From Pseudomonas sp. Tri1 (GTDB taxonomy: Bacteria; Pseudomonadota; Gammaproteobacteria; Pseudomonadales; Pseudomonadaceae): 64,000 bases of DNA. The DNA is taken from NCBI RefSeq assembly GCF_017968885.1, contig NZ_CP072913.1, forward strand, positions 5,930,501 through 5,994,500, given 5' to 3'. Below, in pieces: positions 14,839 through 24,829 of the stretch (position 1 is the stretch's first letter; each line of letters opens with the position of its first letter). Both the position numbers and the translations under genes were made by a program. The notes below the pieces were generated by a model, which saw nothing but the letters and a program-made list of their open reading frames with translations, was not told the origin of the DNA and made no database searches.

Positions 14839-16458
14839 CTATTCCAGCAAGAGGTGACGGGCGAGCCCTTCGATATAGTTTTCGTCCTGGCCGTTGGGAT
14901 GAGCTTCGAAGGCCAGGTGCAGATATTCATGAGTCAGGTCGAGGCGGTCTTGCAGCGACAGCACGCCGCGTACATAGATGCGCTGGCGTTCGCGGTCGAC
15001 GTAAGGCCGGCCGAAGGCGACGCGGCAGACGGCGAAAGCGCTGATTTCGTTGTAGCCCACTTCGTTTTCCAGCCGCTCACGCCAGCCGCGCCGCTGTTTC
15101 AGCAGCCAGTCCTGGGCGGCCGGCAATGCTTCGCAGGACGCCACCGGATTGTCCCAGCGGCTGAGGCTGGCGCGCGGGTAGGCATGCAACAGGATGGCGT
15201 CGTAGCGTTGGCCGGCGTTGGCCTGCTCCACGGCTTGAGCCCAGGACAGTTTGTCCGGGCCGGGCTGATCGGAGTGGTAGGTGACATCGGTGCCGGCCAG
15301 GACCAGGTCGCTGGTCCAGGCGGCAATGGCACGGGTTTGCGGCGCAGCCGGGCGCGGGGCGACGCGCTGACGATGGCTGCTGTCGTCGATGCTCAGGCAG
15401 TCGCCGTTGCGTTGGGCGTTTTGCAGCAGGTAGGTGCGGGCCGCCACGGCCAAGGCCTTGGCGGCTTCGACCGGCTCAGCCTTGGCTTCGCGCTGCAAAA
15501 CCCGGGCGACGTACTCTTCCCGGTCCAACCGCGCCACCAGCTTGCCGGGCATCAGGAACAGCTCGCCGTCGCTGTGGATATCCAGCTGGTTACCGTTGCT
15601 GAACTCGACGCGATAATCGCCGCGCAGCTGGCCCGGCGTCGCCGGGCGATCGCCGGCCATCACCCGCTGCCAGGGATAACGGGCAAACAGCCCCACTTCC
15701 ACGCAACGCCCGGTTTCCGCCGGCCAGCGCGATGGTAAGGCTGCAGCCAAGCCGTCGCCGTAGACCTTCAAGACCTGCTGGCTGGTGCCGCGCCCACCGG
15801 CCCATACCGGCGTACCGTCGGCCAGCCAACCGGCAAAACCGCCCTGGCGTGACGAGGGGCCTTGATCCCCCAGCCAACTCCAGGTCTTGACCCGCAGACG
15901 ACTGCCCAACTCGCCCACCAGACGCCCATCCGCCGCGTTGAGCACCACGTCCAGCAACACCCGACGGGCCTGATCCTGGGCTGGCAGCGTGGCCAGGGCC
16001 TTGAGCAGTTCCGCGACCGGCACCTGCGTCTGCGGTTGCAACGAAGGCAAATCCAACAGCCACGCCGGCGCCTGACGGGCCTGCCAGTAATCGCGCCAGT
16101 TCGAGGCCGAAAGCCCGAGCCGCTGCGGCTCGAAATACAAACCGCAGGACTTCACCAACGCCTGATCACGAGCGATGCTCTGCCCGGCGTTGCAGCAATA
16201 GACCTCTTCCTTCGATTCGCCGCGACACTCGTAAACCGGCTCGTGGGCATCGGTGTCCACCAGCCAGGCGTATACGAACAGTTTCCACAGGCTGCCCAGC
16301 GGCGCCTGCAAGGCATCAGGCAGTGGCTGGCGATCCAGCACCTGGGTCTGGCTCACTCGCAATAACTGACCATCGAAAGCCAGGCGCAACGGCTCGTCCT
16401 GCGCTGTTGCCAGCGCAGGGATCAAGCACAACAGCCAGCCAACCCACGGCCTGCGCAT
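14839..16458 (-). CDS. magE: MagE, DUF2300 protein with transpeptidase-like, SpoIID-like and HExxH signatures
   Basis: This 539-residue periplasmic protein (signal peptide to about residue 19) belongs to the DUF2300/YfaQ family. Three regions stand out. Residues about 50-230 resemble a penicillin-binding transpeptidase: SLWK (Ser56-x2-Lys59), SCGLYF (104-109, where PBPs have S-x-N) and KTW (191-193, where PBPs have KTG). Residues about 290-370 resemble SpoIID/LytB, with LDREEYVARVLQREA and AVAARTYLL. Near the C-terminus, HEYLH (510-514) followed by ENYIEG resembles a zinc-protease HExxH site. Two of the three PBP motifs are degenerate, so transpeptidation is doubtful, but a role at peptidoglycan or in processing MagD is plausible. 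One base separates it from the magD stop. Confidence 0.82.
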   Translation of the reverse strand: MRRPWVGWLLCLIPALATAQDEPLRLAFDGQLLRVSQTQVLDRQPLPDALQAPLGSLWKLFVYAWLVDTDAHEPVYECRGESKEEVYCCNAGQSIARDQALVKSCGLYFEPQRLGLSASNWRDYWQARQAPAWLLDLPSLQPQTQVPVAELLKALATLPAQDQARRVLLDVVLNAADGRLVGELGSRLRVKTWSWLGDQGPSSRQGGFAGWLADGTPVWAGGRGTSQQVLKVYGDGLAAALPSRWPAETGRCVEVGLFARYPWQRVMAGDRPATPGQLRGDYRVEFSNGNQLDIHSDGELFLMPGKLVARLDREEYVARVLQREAKAEPVEAAKALAVAARTYLLQNAQRNGDCLSIDDSSHRQRVAPRPAAPQTRAIAAWTSDLVLAGTDVTYHSDQPGPDKLSWAQAVEQANAGQRYDAILLHAYPRASLSRWDNPVASCEALPAAQDWLLKQRRGWRERLENEVGYNEISAFAVCRVAFGRPYVDRERQRIYVRGVLSLQDRLDLTHEYLHLAFEAHPNGQDENYIEGLARHLLLE

Positions 16459-16459
16459 G

Positions 16460-19400
16460 TCAGTTGACCGTCACCTGACCGAGCGCCGGTTTCTGTTCCC
16501 GCGCCTGATGTTGCGGCGCGTAGACCTGAGTGAAGCGCACCGGCGGCAAGCTGAACTGGCCCTTCTGGGAGAAGCGCACCAAATGCCGCAGGCGCAGCTC
16601 GCCACTGAGGGCATCCACCGGCACCGCATAGGCCATCTGGCCTGGCTCGAAGCGGGCTTTTTCCAGGGAAGTCGGTTCGCTGTCGGCTTTGCCCTGCAGC
16701 TGGATGCCCCAGGTGGTGCGTTCCACATCGGCGCCCGGTGGCAGCGGCACTTCGAGCATGCCGTAGCGCAGCGGCGTCGGCGCCTTGCTGTTGATGATCA
16801 CTTCATCCAGGTAGAGGCTGTCGCTGGACAACGGCTTGTTGCCCACGGCTTCGAGCTTGAAGGTGAACGCCTCGTCGCCCGGCACCAGGCGCGACAGGCG
16901 ACGGGTGATGGACACCGCCATCGGCGCCACAGGCGGTTGCTGGCTCTGGAAGCTCAGCGCCGCTTGCAATGGACGCTCCTGGGCACCGGTGAGGGTCAGC
17001 TGGGTCGGCAACTGCGCGCCCTGCCACTGCCAGTAGGTTTCACCGCTGGCGCCTTGCTTGGCTTTCCAGCCTTCGCCTGGCGCCAGGGCCACGGCCGGCG
17101 CCGCCTGTTCGATGCTGCGTTGCAGCCAGGTCAAGGCCAGGGCCCGTTCCAGGGTGGACTGTTGCGGCAGCACGCGCTCCAGCAAGGCCGTGGCGCGAGC
17201 TTGGTCGAAGTTTTGCAACGACAACACCAGAGCCTCGACGAACGGCTGCGAGCTCAGTTCGAGTTGCTGTTGTGCGGCGTCCGCTTGACGACTGAAGGCC
17301 GCCGGCAGCGGCACCTTCGCCTGTTTGGCGAGGGACGCGGTCAGCACACGAGCGCTGGCCAAGCCAAGGGCTGAGTCCGGAGCGTTCATCACCAGGCTGT
17401 CTTCGCCGCTGTCCAGCACGCTCTCGGCGGTGTCTTCGCTGGCCTTGGCCAGGTCGTCCATCAGGCCGCTGAGCAAGGTGTTCACCGGCAGTTGCATCTG
17501 CTTGGCGAACGACAGGATCAACGCTCGTTGCAGCAGCGGTGTATTCCCGGCCTGCTTGGCGTAGACCTCCAGCACCCGCTGCCAGTGTTCCGGCGGCAGG
17601 CTCAGGTCCAGGGCCTTGCTGGCGTGCCAGTCGGCGTAATAAGCGTAGGCAGTGAGGAACGCATCCGGCTCGCCGTCCTGGCCCCACCAGGTGAAGCTCG
17701 CCGACGGCCCGGCCATCTGCACCAGGCGCAAGCGGCTGTTTTGCATGATCAGTCGCAAGCGGTCGCGGATCTGTGGGTTCGACGCCAGGGTCGGGTAGGC
17801 GATGCTCAACGGCAGCAGACGGCTGGCGGTCTGTTCGACGCCGCCGTAGGGGTAGCTCAACAGGTCATCCAGGGCCGAACGGAACAGCGCTTGCGGGCTG
17901 TCATCCAGGCGCAGGCGGATGTCGCTGGCGTCGGCCGGCAGGCTCAGCGGCGTATCGCCGCTGGCCACATCGAGGCGCTGGCTCTGGGTCACTTGCCAAC
18001 CGTTACCGCTGGCGTTCAGGTGCACGGCCAGGGTGTCCTGGGTTTCGCCGTTCACTTGCAACTGGACGTTCAAGTCACCGTTGCTCAGGTCCATGGTCGG
18101 CAGCGGCACGTAGTTGATACCGTTTTTCAGCTCGGCCACGACCCGTTGTTCCGTGCCGGCGTAACGAATCAACAGCTCAGTCGTCAGCGGCTTTTCGGCC
18201 TGGCTGAAGGCGAACAGGCCCATCTGCGGTTTGTCGCCGGTACGGAAGCGGGTCGGGCCGCTCCACTTCAGGTACAGCGGTTTTTCCGAACCGATGAATT
18301 GCTTCTTCTGCCCCACCTGGCCGTCGTCGGAGATGGCCCGGGCGGTGATGCGCCAGCGAGTCAGGGAGTCAGGCATCTTGAAGGTGAAGCGCGCCTTGCC
18401 GCTGGCGTCGGTGACCAGCTCCGGTTGCCACGCGGCGGTATCGACGTCTTCGCGACGTGGCCGCTCCAGCACCTTGACCCCACGTTCGCTGCGATTGGCC
18501 TTGCCTGGCGCGCCGGGGCTGCCCGGCAGTGCCACGTCGTAGCTGATGAACGACAGGCTGGCGCTGGTGCGCACGTTATTGCGGCGCGGGTGGTAGAAGA
18601 ACTGGTCGATGGTCGGCGCCACTTCCGGTTGCAGGGCGTAGACCATTTCGTCGACGACGCTGACGGTCAGGTGCGCGGGGATCGCCTTGCCCGCGAACTG
18701 GGTGCTCAGGTCCACGGTCACCGTGTCGCCCGGCCGGTAGGTGGCTTTATCGGTAACGACGGCAACGTCGATCTGCGGCGCAACCACCTTGATGCCGGCG
18801 TTCTGGAAGCTGTACTGGCCACCCTTGGTGTACAGCACCGAGAAGGTCATGTTCGGTGCGAAGGCATCCTTCACGGCAATGCGCGCGCGGTATTGGGTGT
18901 CGCTGAGTTTTTCCATCTTCAGCCAATCACCGCCCTTGGACAGCAGCGCCGTGGCCTCGACCTTGTCGCGCTCAAGCGACAGCAGCGCATCGCTGACCGG
19001 TTCCGGGAAAGTGATCAGCGCCAGGGCTTCGTCACCGGTCTTGTATTCGGTTTTATCGAGGACGATCTCGACGGTGCCCGGTACGGCCTTGATGCCTTCG
19101 CCGGTCACGGCATGGCCGGCGGCACCGATGACTCGGCCGTGGTCATCCTTGAGCGTCAGGTTGTAGGTGCCGGGGCGGTCGAAGGTCAGGCTGAAACCCT
19201 TGTCCTTGGCCGCAAGCTTGCCCTCGCCGGTGCTCTGGTCTTCCAGCCGTACCCAGCCATAACTGCCAGGGGTGACGGCCTTGGCCTGGTCGTTGCCGCC
19301 TTCGTTGGCGTAGCTGAACGAAACCTTCTGGCCGACGGCGCTGAAACGCTGAGGGGCGTTCAGGCGGAAATTCGCCGCACCACGGTCGATGAGGATTTCC

Positions 19401-21028
19401 TTGGTGGTCTTGACCCGATACGCCGCGCCATCGCTGGCAAACACCGTCAGCGTGTAGCGGCTCGGCTTGTCGGCGGCCGGCAGGTCGAGGGTGGCGTTGC
19501 CCTTGGCATCGGTGGTCACTTCGCTGCTGGTCAGCTCCACCGGGAATTGCCCCAGGTATTGCAGCTCGTTATCCACCATCGACAATTGCTGGGCGCGCAG
19601 GCTCAGGCTGACCTTGGCGTTGGCCACTGGCTTGCCGTCCGGGTACAGCAGCACGAGATTACCCTTGACCGGCTCGCCGGTGCGGTAATCCTGCTTGGCC
19701 AGGTTGAGCGCGATTTCGAAGTGCGGCTTGATGTATTCGGCCACGCGGAAGGCGCTGCTGTAGAGCTGGTCCTTGTAGCTGAAGCGCAGCTCATAGCCGC
19801 CGGCCACGGCGTTTTCCGGCAGTTGGAAACGGCCTTGGGTGCCGGCCTTGGAATCGAGTTTCAGGGCCAGGGTTTGCAGCGCGGTGCCAGTGGCATCCAG
19901 CACGCTGACATTGACGTCGGCGGCGCTCGGTTGCACCGAGTCACGGGCGTTCTTGAACTCGCGACCGACGATTTTCAGCGAGACCCAATCCCCCGGCCGG
20001 TACAGCGGCCGGTCGGTGAAGGCATAGAGCTTGGTGTCGTAGATTTCGCTGTCGTAGTAGAAGTTTTCCGAGACGAATACCCCGCCCTCCTCGTCTTCGC
20101 CGATGACGAACGAACGCTCCGGGCTGACGTGCTTGAGGCGCAGCAGACCGTCTTCATCGGTGGCACCGCTGCTCATCACGCCCAGGCCATCGGTCCACAG
20201 CACGTTGACCTTGGGCACCGAACGCCCTTCATGCTTGCGTGCGGCCCAGACCAGCAGCTCGTCACCGGCAATCTTGCTCACCGCCACGGTGTTGGAAACG
20301 AAGACCATGGTGGTTGCGCGGTATTTGCCGATCAGCGCTTCCACCAGGTACAGGCCCGGTTTCAACTGGCCCAGCGGCACATAGACGTTGCCCGGCGCGA
20401 CGCTGACGAACTCACTGGACGAGCCGGCCAGGTTGACGCCCGCAGGCGGCTGGATCGGCTTGGCTTCCCACAGCGGATAACGGAACTGGCTGACCACCGG
20501 CAAGCCCGGGATCAAGGCGAATTGTGCCGGTGCGTCGTACGGGGTCGGCGCGACCAGGGCGTCTCCGATCTTCAGCTCTGGCACTTCTTCGGTCACTTGC
20601 TGGCGGGACTCGTAGGAGAATGCCCGCTGCATGACCCGACGGGACTTGCGGTACCAGTTGTCCCACAGGTACGCCAGGGTGTTCGACAGGCCTTCGCCCT
20701 TGAACTGGCCGTCGCTGACTACGCGGTGCAGGTTCTTCTGGCGCTTGAGGAAGTCCAGCGGCTTGTCGATGCGATAGACACGGATATCGGCGCCGCCGTA
20801 GGGCTCCATGCGGAACCGACGGTAGTCGCGACCCGGTGCTTCGAGGCGGACCATGGCCTGCTCGTCGCTGGCAAAGCTGCTGTCGGCCAGCAGGAAGAAG
20901 CTTTCCCCGGACACCGGCGTGTAGCCGCTGGGCTCCACGGTGTCTTCAGCGTTCACGAGGGGTGCCAGCAACAAGGCAAACAGCAGGGGCAATTTTGAAC
21001 ACAAGCGCAGCATGCGGGCACCGGTCAT
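16460..21028 (-). CDS. magD: MagD, bacterial alpha-2-macroglobulin homologue without thioester
   Basis: This 1522-residue secreted protein is of the bacterial alpha-2-macroglobulin type. Macroglobulins trap proteases that cut their bait region. A signal peptide ends near VNA at about residue 28. Recognisable domains are macroglobulin-like repeats in the N-terminal half ([16 protein letters not shown] near 345), the alpha-2-macroglobulin core ([16 protein letters not shown]), and the thioester-region helices with [15 protein letters not shown] near 1060. The reactive Cys of the CxEQ thioester is Gly here, as in the YfaS/MagD branch, so trapping cannot use a covalent thioester. The start at 21028 overlaps the magC stop (ATGA); a second ATG at 21013 is possible. 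A long antisense frame across it is a GC shadow. Confidence 0.92.
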   Translation of the reverse strand: MTGARMLRLCSKLPLLFALLLAPLVNAEDTVEPSGYTPVSGESFFLLADSSFASDEQAMVRLEAPGRDYRRFRMEPYGGADIRVYRIDKPLDFLKRQKNLHRVVSDGQFKGEGLSNTLAYLWDNWYRKSRRVMQRAFSYESRQQVTEEVPELKIGDALVAPTPYDAPAQFALIPGLPVVSQFRYPLWEAKPIQPPAGVNLAGSSSEFVSVAPGNVYVPLGQLKPGLYLVEALIGKYRATTMVFVSNTVAVSKIAGDELLVWAARKHEGRSVPKVNVLWTDGLGVMSSGATDEDGLLRLKHVSPERSFVIGEDEEGGVFVSENFYYDSEIYDTKLYAFTDRPLYRPGDWVSLKIVGREFKNARDSVQPSAADVNVSVLDATGTALQTLALKLDSKAGTQGRFQLPENAVAGGYELRFSYKDQLYSSAFRVAEYIKPHFEIALNLAKQDYRTGEPVKGNLVLLYPDGKPVANAKVSLSLRAQQLSMVDNELQYLGQFPVELTSSEVTTDAKGNATLDLPAADKPSRYTLTVFASDGAAYRVKTTKEILIDRGAANFRLNAPQRFSAVGQKVSFSYANEGGNDQAKAVTPGSYGWVRLEDQSTGEGKLAAKDKGFSLTFDRPGTYNLTLKDDHGRVIGAAGHAVTGEGIKAVPGTVEIVLDKTEYKTGDEALALITFPEPVSDALLSLERDKVEATALLSKGGDWLKMEKLSDTQYRARIAVKDAFAPNMTFSVLYTKGGQYSFQNAGIKVVAPQIDVAVVTDKATYRPGDTVTVDLSTQFAGKAIPAHLTVSVVDEMVYALQPEVAPTIDQFFYHPRRNNVRTSASLSFISYDVALPGSPGAPGKANRSERGVKVLERPRREDVDTAAWQPELVTDASGKARFTFKMPDSLTRWRITARAISDDGQVGQKKQFIGSEKPLYLKWSGPTRFRTGDKPQMGLFAFSQAEKPLTTELLIRYAGTEQRVVAELKNGINYVPLPTMDLSNGDLNVQLQVNGETQDTLAVHLNASGNGWQVTQSQRLDVASGDTPLSLPADASDIRLRLDDSPQALFRSALDDLLSYPYGGVEQTASRLLPLSIAYPTLASNPQIRDRLRLIMQNSRLRLVQMAGPSASFTWWGQDGEPDAFLTAYAYYADWHASKALDLSLPPEHWQRVLEVYAKQAGNTPLLQRALILSFAKQMQLPVNTLLSGLMDDLAKASEDTAESVLDSGEDSLVMNAPDSALGLASARVLTASLAKQAKVPLPAAFSRQADAAQQQLELSSQPFVEALVLSLQNFDQARATALLERVLPQQSTLERALALTWLQRSIEQAAPAVALAPGEGWKAKQGASGETYWQWQGAQLPTQLTLTGAQERPLQAALSFQSQQPPVAPMAVSITRRLSRLVPGDEAFTFKLEAVGNKPLSSDSLYLDEVIINSKAPTPLRYGMLEVPLPPGADVERTTWGIQLQGKADSEPTSLEKARFEPGQMAYAVPVDALSGELRLRHLVRFSQKGQFSLPPVRFTQVYAPQHQAREQKPALGQVTVN

Positions 21029-21672
21029 TGGGAGAGAAAGTTGAGTCGATAGACGCCGATGAAGTTGGGGTTGGCTGCGTCGGGTATCCATCGGGTGTCC
21101 TTCCAGTTCATGAGTTGTTGCAGGCTTGCGGAGCGCATGCCGTTGTCAGTAGGGGTTGTGGTGCCGGTGTGATAGGCGATGTAGCGGCCCATCCAGATCA
21201 TCAGGTGCTGGTCGTCGCCCTGATCGAAGAACATCAGGTCACCGGGACGTGCCTGGGCCACATCGCGGCCCACCAGATGACTGTTGAACTGAATCAGCTT
21301 GATGGCGTTGACGTAGGGCCCGACCTTGCCGCCGCCCTGCTGCCATTGTTGGGCGAGGCGCCGTTGCGCATCGCTGAGCGGCAATTCCGGTGGCAGGTAG
21401 CGATTGGACAGGCCATTGCTGCGCAACCATTTGTCATCGTGGACCTTGAGCGCTTCATTGGCGGCAAAGCGCACCAGCCCGGCACAGTCCTGCTGATACC
21501 AGCGCGGACTCGGGCCTCTGCTCAGTTGTTCCTGGGCGATGCGCACGAACCAGGCGCGAAAGACCTGGGATTGCTGCACATCCAACGACGGCGAGTCGAC
21601 GGCAAACGCAGGCCCGCCCAGCAGCAACGCCAGGATCAACGCCAAGCCGGGGCTGCGGATCAGTCCTGTCAC
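21025..21672 (-). CDS. magC: MagC, DUF1175 protein with NlpC/P60-like residues
   Basis: The start is taken as the GTG at 21672, which overlaps the magB stop (GTGA) and follows GGAAAG; an ATG at 21684 is the alternative. The 215-residue product has a clean signal peptide (to GGPAFA, about residue 24). The DUF1175 domain contains [16 protein letters not shown] (Cys63) and [21 protein letters not shown] (His156), the Cys and His arrangement of NlpC/P60 cysteine peptidases that cut peptidoglycan peptides; a third polar residue may be His168. The similarity is read from motifs only. It sits between the anchored magB and the macroglobulin magD, overlapping both by four bases. Confidence 0.8.
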   Translation of the reverse strand: MTGLIRSPGLALILALLLGGPAFAVDSPSLDVQQSQVFRAWFVRIAQEQLSRGPSPRWYQQDCAGLVRFAANEALKVHDDKWLRSNGLSNRYLPPELPLSDAQRRLAQQWQQGGGKVGPYVNAIKLIQFNSHLVGRDVAQARPGDLMFFDQGDDQHLMIWMGRYIAYHTGTTTPTDNGMRSASLQQLMNWKDTRWIPDAANPNFIGVYRLNFLSQ

Positions 21673-23384
21673 AGCGCTTTCCATTCCAGCGGCAGCCACT
21701 GCCAGTGACCGTCCGGCTCGCTGCCCGCTGGCAACGTCAGGGCGTACTTGCCGTAGCCGCCGAGGGTGCGCAGTTTCGGAATCAGGTAGGTCTGCGCGGC
21801 GTTATAGAACACCGGTTCCATGTCCTGGGGCAGGCTGTCGAGGGTCTCGCGCTGCATCAGTTGCGCCATGGCGTCCGGGCCGAAGTAGATCGGCATCAGC
21901 AAATCCTTGGGCACCACATCGGCCATGGGCGGGAAGCGTTTGTCGAGGGTGCCGAGGGCCTTGTCCACCAGTTTGTCGTCGAGGGAAAACAGCAGGGTCG
22001 AACCATGCCGTGCCAGGCTGACGCGCATGAACGCCTTGCCGGTAATCGCATCGGGCTGCTCTGCGTCCTTGGCCAGGTAGGGGCCGAAATTGGAGCTGAC
22101 CTGACGCTGCCACTGGTGCGTCGAGCCTTCTTGCTTCTCCACCACCGGGAAGGCATGTTCGGCGACGTTGTTTTCATAGGCACCCACCATCGAGCCGAAC
22201 AGCTTGCCCATGTCGGCGTCGAGCTTGCCGTCGTCTTCGTTCAGGCTCGCCACCAGCAGCGGCGTGTACAGCCGCGAATCGGCGTACCAGCACAGGCCCG
22301 CAGAGCCAGCCATATGCTCGACCATGGCCTGGGCGGCCTTTTCCTCGGCGCCGAGTTTTACCAGCAGTGGCTTCTGTTGTTCAGCGGCCAGGGGCAAGGC
22401 CACGCAGGCGCTGGCGCCCATGGGCATGGCCTGCCAGATCGGCTTGAAGTCGAAGTCCGGCTGGTTTTCCAGTTCGTCCATGGCCAGGAAACTGTGCCAG
22501 CCCTTGTCGTCCATGTCGAAACGCAAGCCAGCGAAGTTCGGGATGAAGCGCTGGTAGCCCATGGCGAGCACGCTGGCGTTGACCGAGATGCGCTGCTTGA
22601 CCTGCGGCGCCTTGGCCGGCAGGCCGAAAGCCTCGGGGAACAGTTTGTCGCCGTTGAGCAAGGCGGCCAGGGCGGTGGTCGAAACGCTGCCCGGCTCAAC
22701 CGTTGCGCCGCTGGCCGGGTCATAGAGTTTGCTCGGGTTGGACAACACGACCAGCTTGTCGCCATGGGAGGCGAAGAGCAGGGACTTGCTGGCGTTGTAG
22801 CTGAGTTGGTAAAGCGCGACGTCATCGCCAGTGACTTTCAGGTCGCTGAGCTTGCTCAACTGCGTATCGTCCAAGGCGACCTTGGCCAACGGTTCCAGCA
22901 CCTTGGCCAGCCCGCCGCGATCCATCACCAACAGGAAATCCTTGAGGCGGCCGTCGGCACCGCGCCACAGCGCCACATCGGCGGGCTGGTCGAAGAGTTC
23001 CTCGATCAGGCTGTCCTGCAGCTTGAGGTCATGCTCGTAGATGATCCGGCGCAGGCTACCGATCAGCCCGAGGCGGTCGGCGTGGGCCTCGTAATAGAAG
23101 ACGAAATCCTCGGTGAGCGTGGCCTTGAGGAACGGCACCGCCAACAGATCCTTGGGCAACTGGCTCAGGGAATGGGTCTCGAGCAAGCCGTCGGGGCGGC
23201 TCAGGCCAAGTTTTTCCAACGCCAGCTCCATGGGCGGCGCCTTGGGCTTGGTCATGAACCAGCCCAGCCCGGCGGCGACACCGACCACCAGGCACAGCCC
23301 GATCAGCAGCGCCGGCCAACGGCGTACAGGTTTGGCGACAGGTGTCGGCGTGGTCGGGGAAGCAGTGTTGTCGCTCATATTCAC
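21669..23384 (-). CDS. magB: MagB, DUF2138 inner-membrane-anchored protein
   Basis: This 571-residue protein has one N-terminal transmembrane helix (about residues 22-44, [21 protein letters not shown]) preceded by a short cytoplasmic tail rich in Pro and Thr, so the large remaining part should be periplasmic. It matches the DUF2138/YfaA family, which has no known enzyme activity; I see no catalytic motif. In P. aeruginosa, Mag partner proteins are reported to interact with MagD, so an anchoring or scaffold role is likely. It is the second gene of the operon, 29 bases after magA, and its stop overlaps the magC GTG start. MNM at the start leaves two ATG choices six bases apart. Confidence 0.82.
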   Translation of the reverse strand: MNMSDNTASPTTPTPVAKPVRRWPALLIGLCLVVGVAAGLGWFMTKPKAPPMELALEKLGLSRPDGLLETHSLSQLPKDLLAVPFLKATLTEDFVFYYEAHADRLGLIGSLRRIIYEHDLKLQDSLIEELFDQPADVALWRGADGRLKDFLLVMDRGGLAKVLEPLAKVALDDTQLSKLSDLKVTGDDVALYQLSYNASKSLLFASHGDKLVVLSNPSKLYDPASGATVEPGSVSTTALAALLNGDKLFPEAFGLPAKAPQVKQRISVNASVLAMGYQRFIPNFAGLRFDMDDKGWHSFLAMDELENQPDFDFKPIWQAMPMGASACVALPLAAEQQKPLLVKLGAEEKAAQAMVEHMAGSAGLCWYADSRLYTPLLVASLNEDDGKLDADMGKLFGSMVGAYENNVAEHAFPVVEKQEGSTHQWQRQVSSNFGPYLAKDAEQPDAITGKAFMRVSLARHGSTLLFSLDDKLVDKALGTLDKRFPPMADVVPKDLLMPIYFGPDAMAQLMQRETLDSLPQDMEPVFYNAAQTYLIPKLRTLGGYGKYALTLPAGSEPDGHWQWLPLEWKAL

Positions 23385-23413
23385 AAGGGCCTGTTCATCC
23401 GTGGAGCGGATAC

Positions 23414-24202
23414 TTAGTAGTTGAAAGTCTTGACCAGCAACAGATCGCCAATGGCGCGCAGGGGCACGACAAAGGTCTCGCGTTTTTCATTGACGGTGTT
23501 TTCGTTGAGCACCAGGTTGATCTGCGAGGTGATCACCTCGTTCTCGTTACTGGCCTCATCAAAGTTGTAGCCACCACTGCCGTAGTTGCCCCAATAGTTC
23601 ACGTAGACCAGGTAGGTGCCGTGCATTGGCGCAGTCATGGTGAACATTTCCGGGCCAGGGCCATCGACGCCATCGGGGTCGAGGCCACCGCCGTTGGTCA
23701 ACGCCGGCTGGCCGAAGAACGCATGTTGGCCGTCGGGTGTGACGATATGCAGATCGAGTTCGGCCTTCGGATCGTCCCAGCCGAGCACCACGCGGATCTG
23801 CGCCGGAGTGCGCAGGTTGTTGGCTTCATAGAATTGCACGCGCTTGAGGGACTGGCCTTCGGAGCTGCGCACCTCGACACTGTTGGAGCCGGCGCCGAAC
23901 GCATACGGCCGGGCGAAACGCCCCTCGTCGTCGGTATAGAGATTCAGTGGATTGCCGTTGACCGCCAGGCTGTGGGGCTGACGGGCCGTGCCCATGGCCT
24001 TGAGCCGACCCTCGATCATCGTGCGATTGCGCTGCACGCCCCGGTCGATGGGCGGCGTGGGATAGGCGACCTGCGGGTTTTCAGTGCGATCGAGCAAGCC
24101 GCTGTAGCGCCAGCCGCCCACCGGCCCCGACATCTCAGCCGAAGGCTGTGCCCACGCCAGCGGCGCGCCCATCAGCACGATCAACAACGAAAGAAAACGC
24201 AC
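23414..24202 (-). CDS. magA: MagA, DUF2135 periplasmic protein opening the mag operon
   Basis: The start is set at the GTG at 24202 because GGAGG lies five bases upstream and the product then opens with a compact signal peptide (MRFLSLLIVLMGAPLAWA); an ATG nine codons earlier would spoil it. The 262-residue protein carries the DUF2135 domain: GPVGGWRYSG, SNSVEVRSSEGQSLKRVQF, LGWDDPKAELDLHIVTPDGQHAFFG and GTYLVYVNYWGN. It is a paralogue of magF at the other end of the operon, sharing the same block order. In P. aeruginosa the mag operon is reported to be under Gac/Rsm control; the 5' region here shows a strong inverted repeat but no Rsm site I can be sure of. Confidence 0.85.
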   Translation of the reverse strand: MRFLSLLIVLMGAPLAWAQPSAEMSGPVGGWRYSGLLDRTENPQVAYPTPPIDRGVQRNRTMIEGRLKAMGTARQPHSLAVNGNPLNLYTDDEGRFARPYAFGAGSNSVEVRSSEGQSLKRVQFYEANNLRTPAQIRVVLGWDDPKAELDLHIVTPDGQHAFFGQPALTNGGGLDPDGVDGPGPEMFTMTAPMHGTYLVYVNYWGNYGSGGYNFDEASNENEVITSQINLVLNENTVNEKRETFVVPLRAIGDLLLVKTFNY

Positions 24203-24586
24203 GTATGCCTCCTGCCATGCATGACGCAACCCGGCGCCAATCCTCAGCGCTGCTTGTCATTATTCGGGTTTCGCCTGAAAGCCCCGTCGTTAGGGGCCAT
24301 AGATGGCGCGAAGATTAGCGATTCGGCAGATTATTCACAATCGGGGAACGCGCGATTCTGTGTGGGAAATCACGTACTGAGGGTTGCGTGAGCCAAATAG
24401 AAGATTTATTCGGCTCACAAAATGAGCCGAATATGAAAAACGATCCCAATTGCCCCCGCTCCCTCGCTACAAAAGCGGGCAGGTCCAAGCCCACCGTCGC
24501 GCTTCGGTTTGCCCCACCCTGATTTGCCCCAAAACCCCATGTCTGCTAGTGTCGCGCCGGTTTAACAGTCAACCGGAATAGCCGCC
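24203..24586. other. Divergent promoter region between magA and xseB
   Basis: This 384-base gap serves the mag operon (minus) and xseB-ispA-dxs (plus). It contains an AT-rich stretch around 24325-24440 with the inverted repeat reported separately. I see no RNA gene or open frame worth annotating. The part nearest xseB is C-rich and shows no clear sigma-70 hexamers. Confidence 0.6.
24407..24433. promoter_or_regulatory. Inverted repeat TATTCGGCTCA-N5-TGAGCCGAATA upstream of magA
   Basis: A perfect 11-bp inverted repeat with a 5-base spacer lies about 205 bases upstream of the magA start. A third, imperfect copy of the arm (GTGAGCCAAATA) precedes it at about 24388-24399. There is no T-run, so it looks more like a regulator site than a terminator. 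No regulator is assigned. Confidence 0.45.
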
Positions 24587-24829
24587 ATGGCCCGCAAAAA
24601 AGCTGCACTGGATTTCGAACAATCTCTGGCCGACCTGCAAACGCTGGTCGAGCGCCTGGAGAACGGCGAATTGTCGCTGGAAGACTCGCTGACCGCCTTC
24701 GAGCAAGGGATCGGCTTGACTCGCGACTGCCAGGCGGCCCTGGCCCAGGCCGAGCAGAAGGTGCAGTTGCTGCTCGAGCGCGACGGTGAGCTGACCGAAG
24801 AGCCTTTCGACGCGGACCAGCCTGAATGA
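24587..24829 (+). CDS. xseB: Exodeoxyribonuclease VII small subunit
   Basis: This 80-residue acidic helical protein matches XseB, the small subunit that binds XseA in exonuclease VII, which degrades single-stranded DNA. The pattern [35 protein letters not shown] is typical of the family, with a short charged tail. Its length is normal. It leads the xseB-ispA-dxs cluster common in proteobacteria, and its stop overlaps the ispA start by four bases (ATGA). xseA is not in the window. Confidence 0.95.
   Translation: MARKKAALDFEQSLADLQTLVERLENGELSLEDSLTAFEQGIGLTRDCQAALAQAEQKVQLLLERDGELTEEPFDADQPE

Noticed and set aside
17492..20998. Very long open frame antisense to magD (over 1100 codons)
   Set aside because: It mirrors the codon periodicity of magD in high-GC DNA, has repetitive Gly/Gln/His/Arg-rich composition without any domain, and the magD frame has clear macroglobulin motifs.
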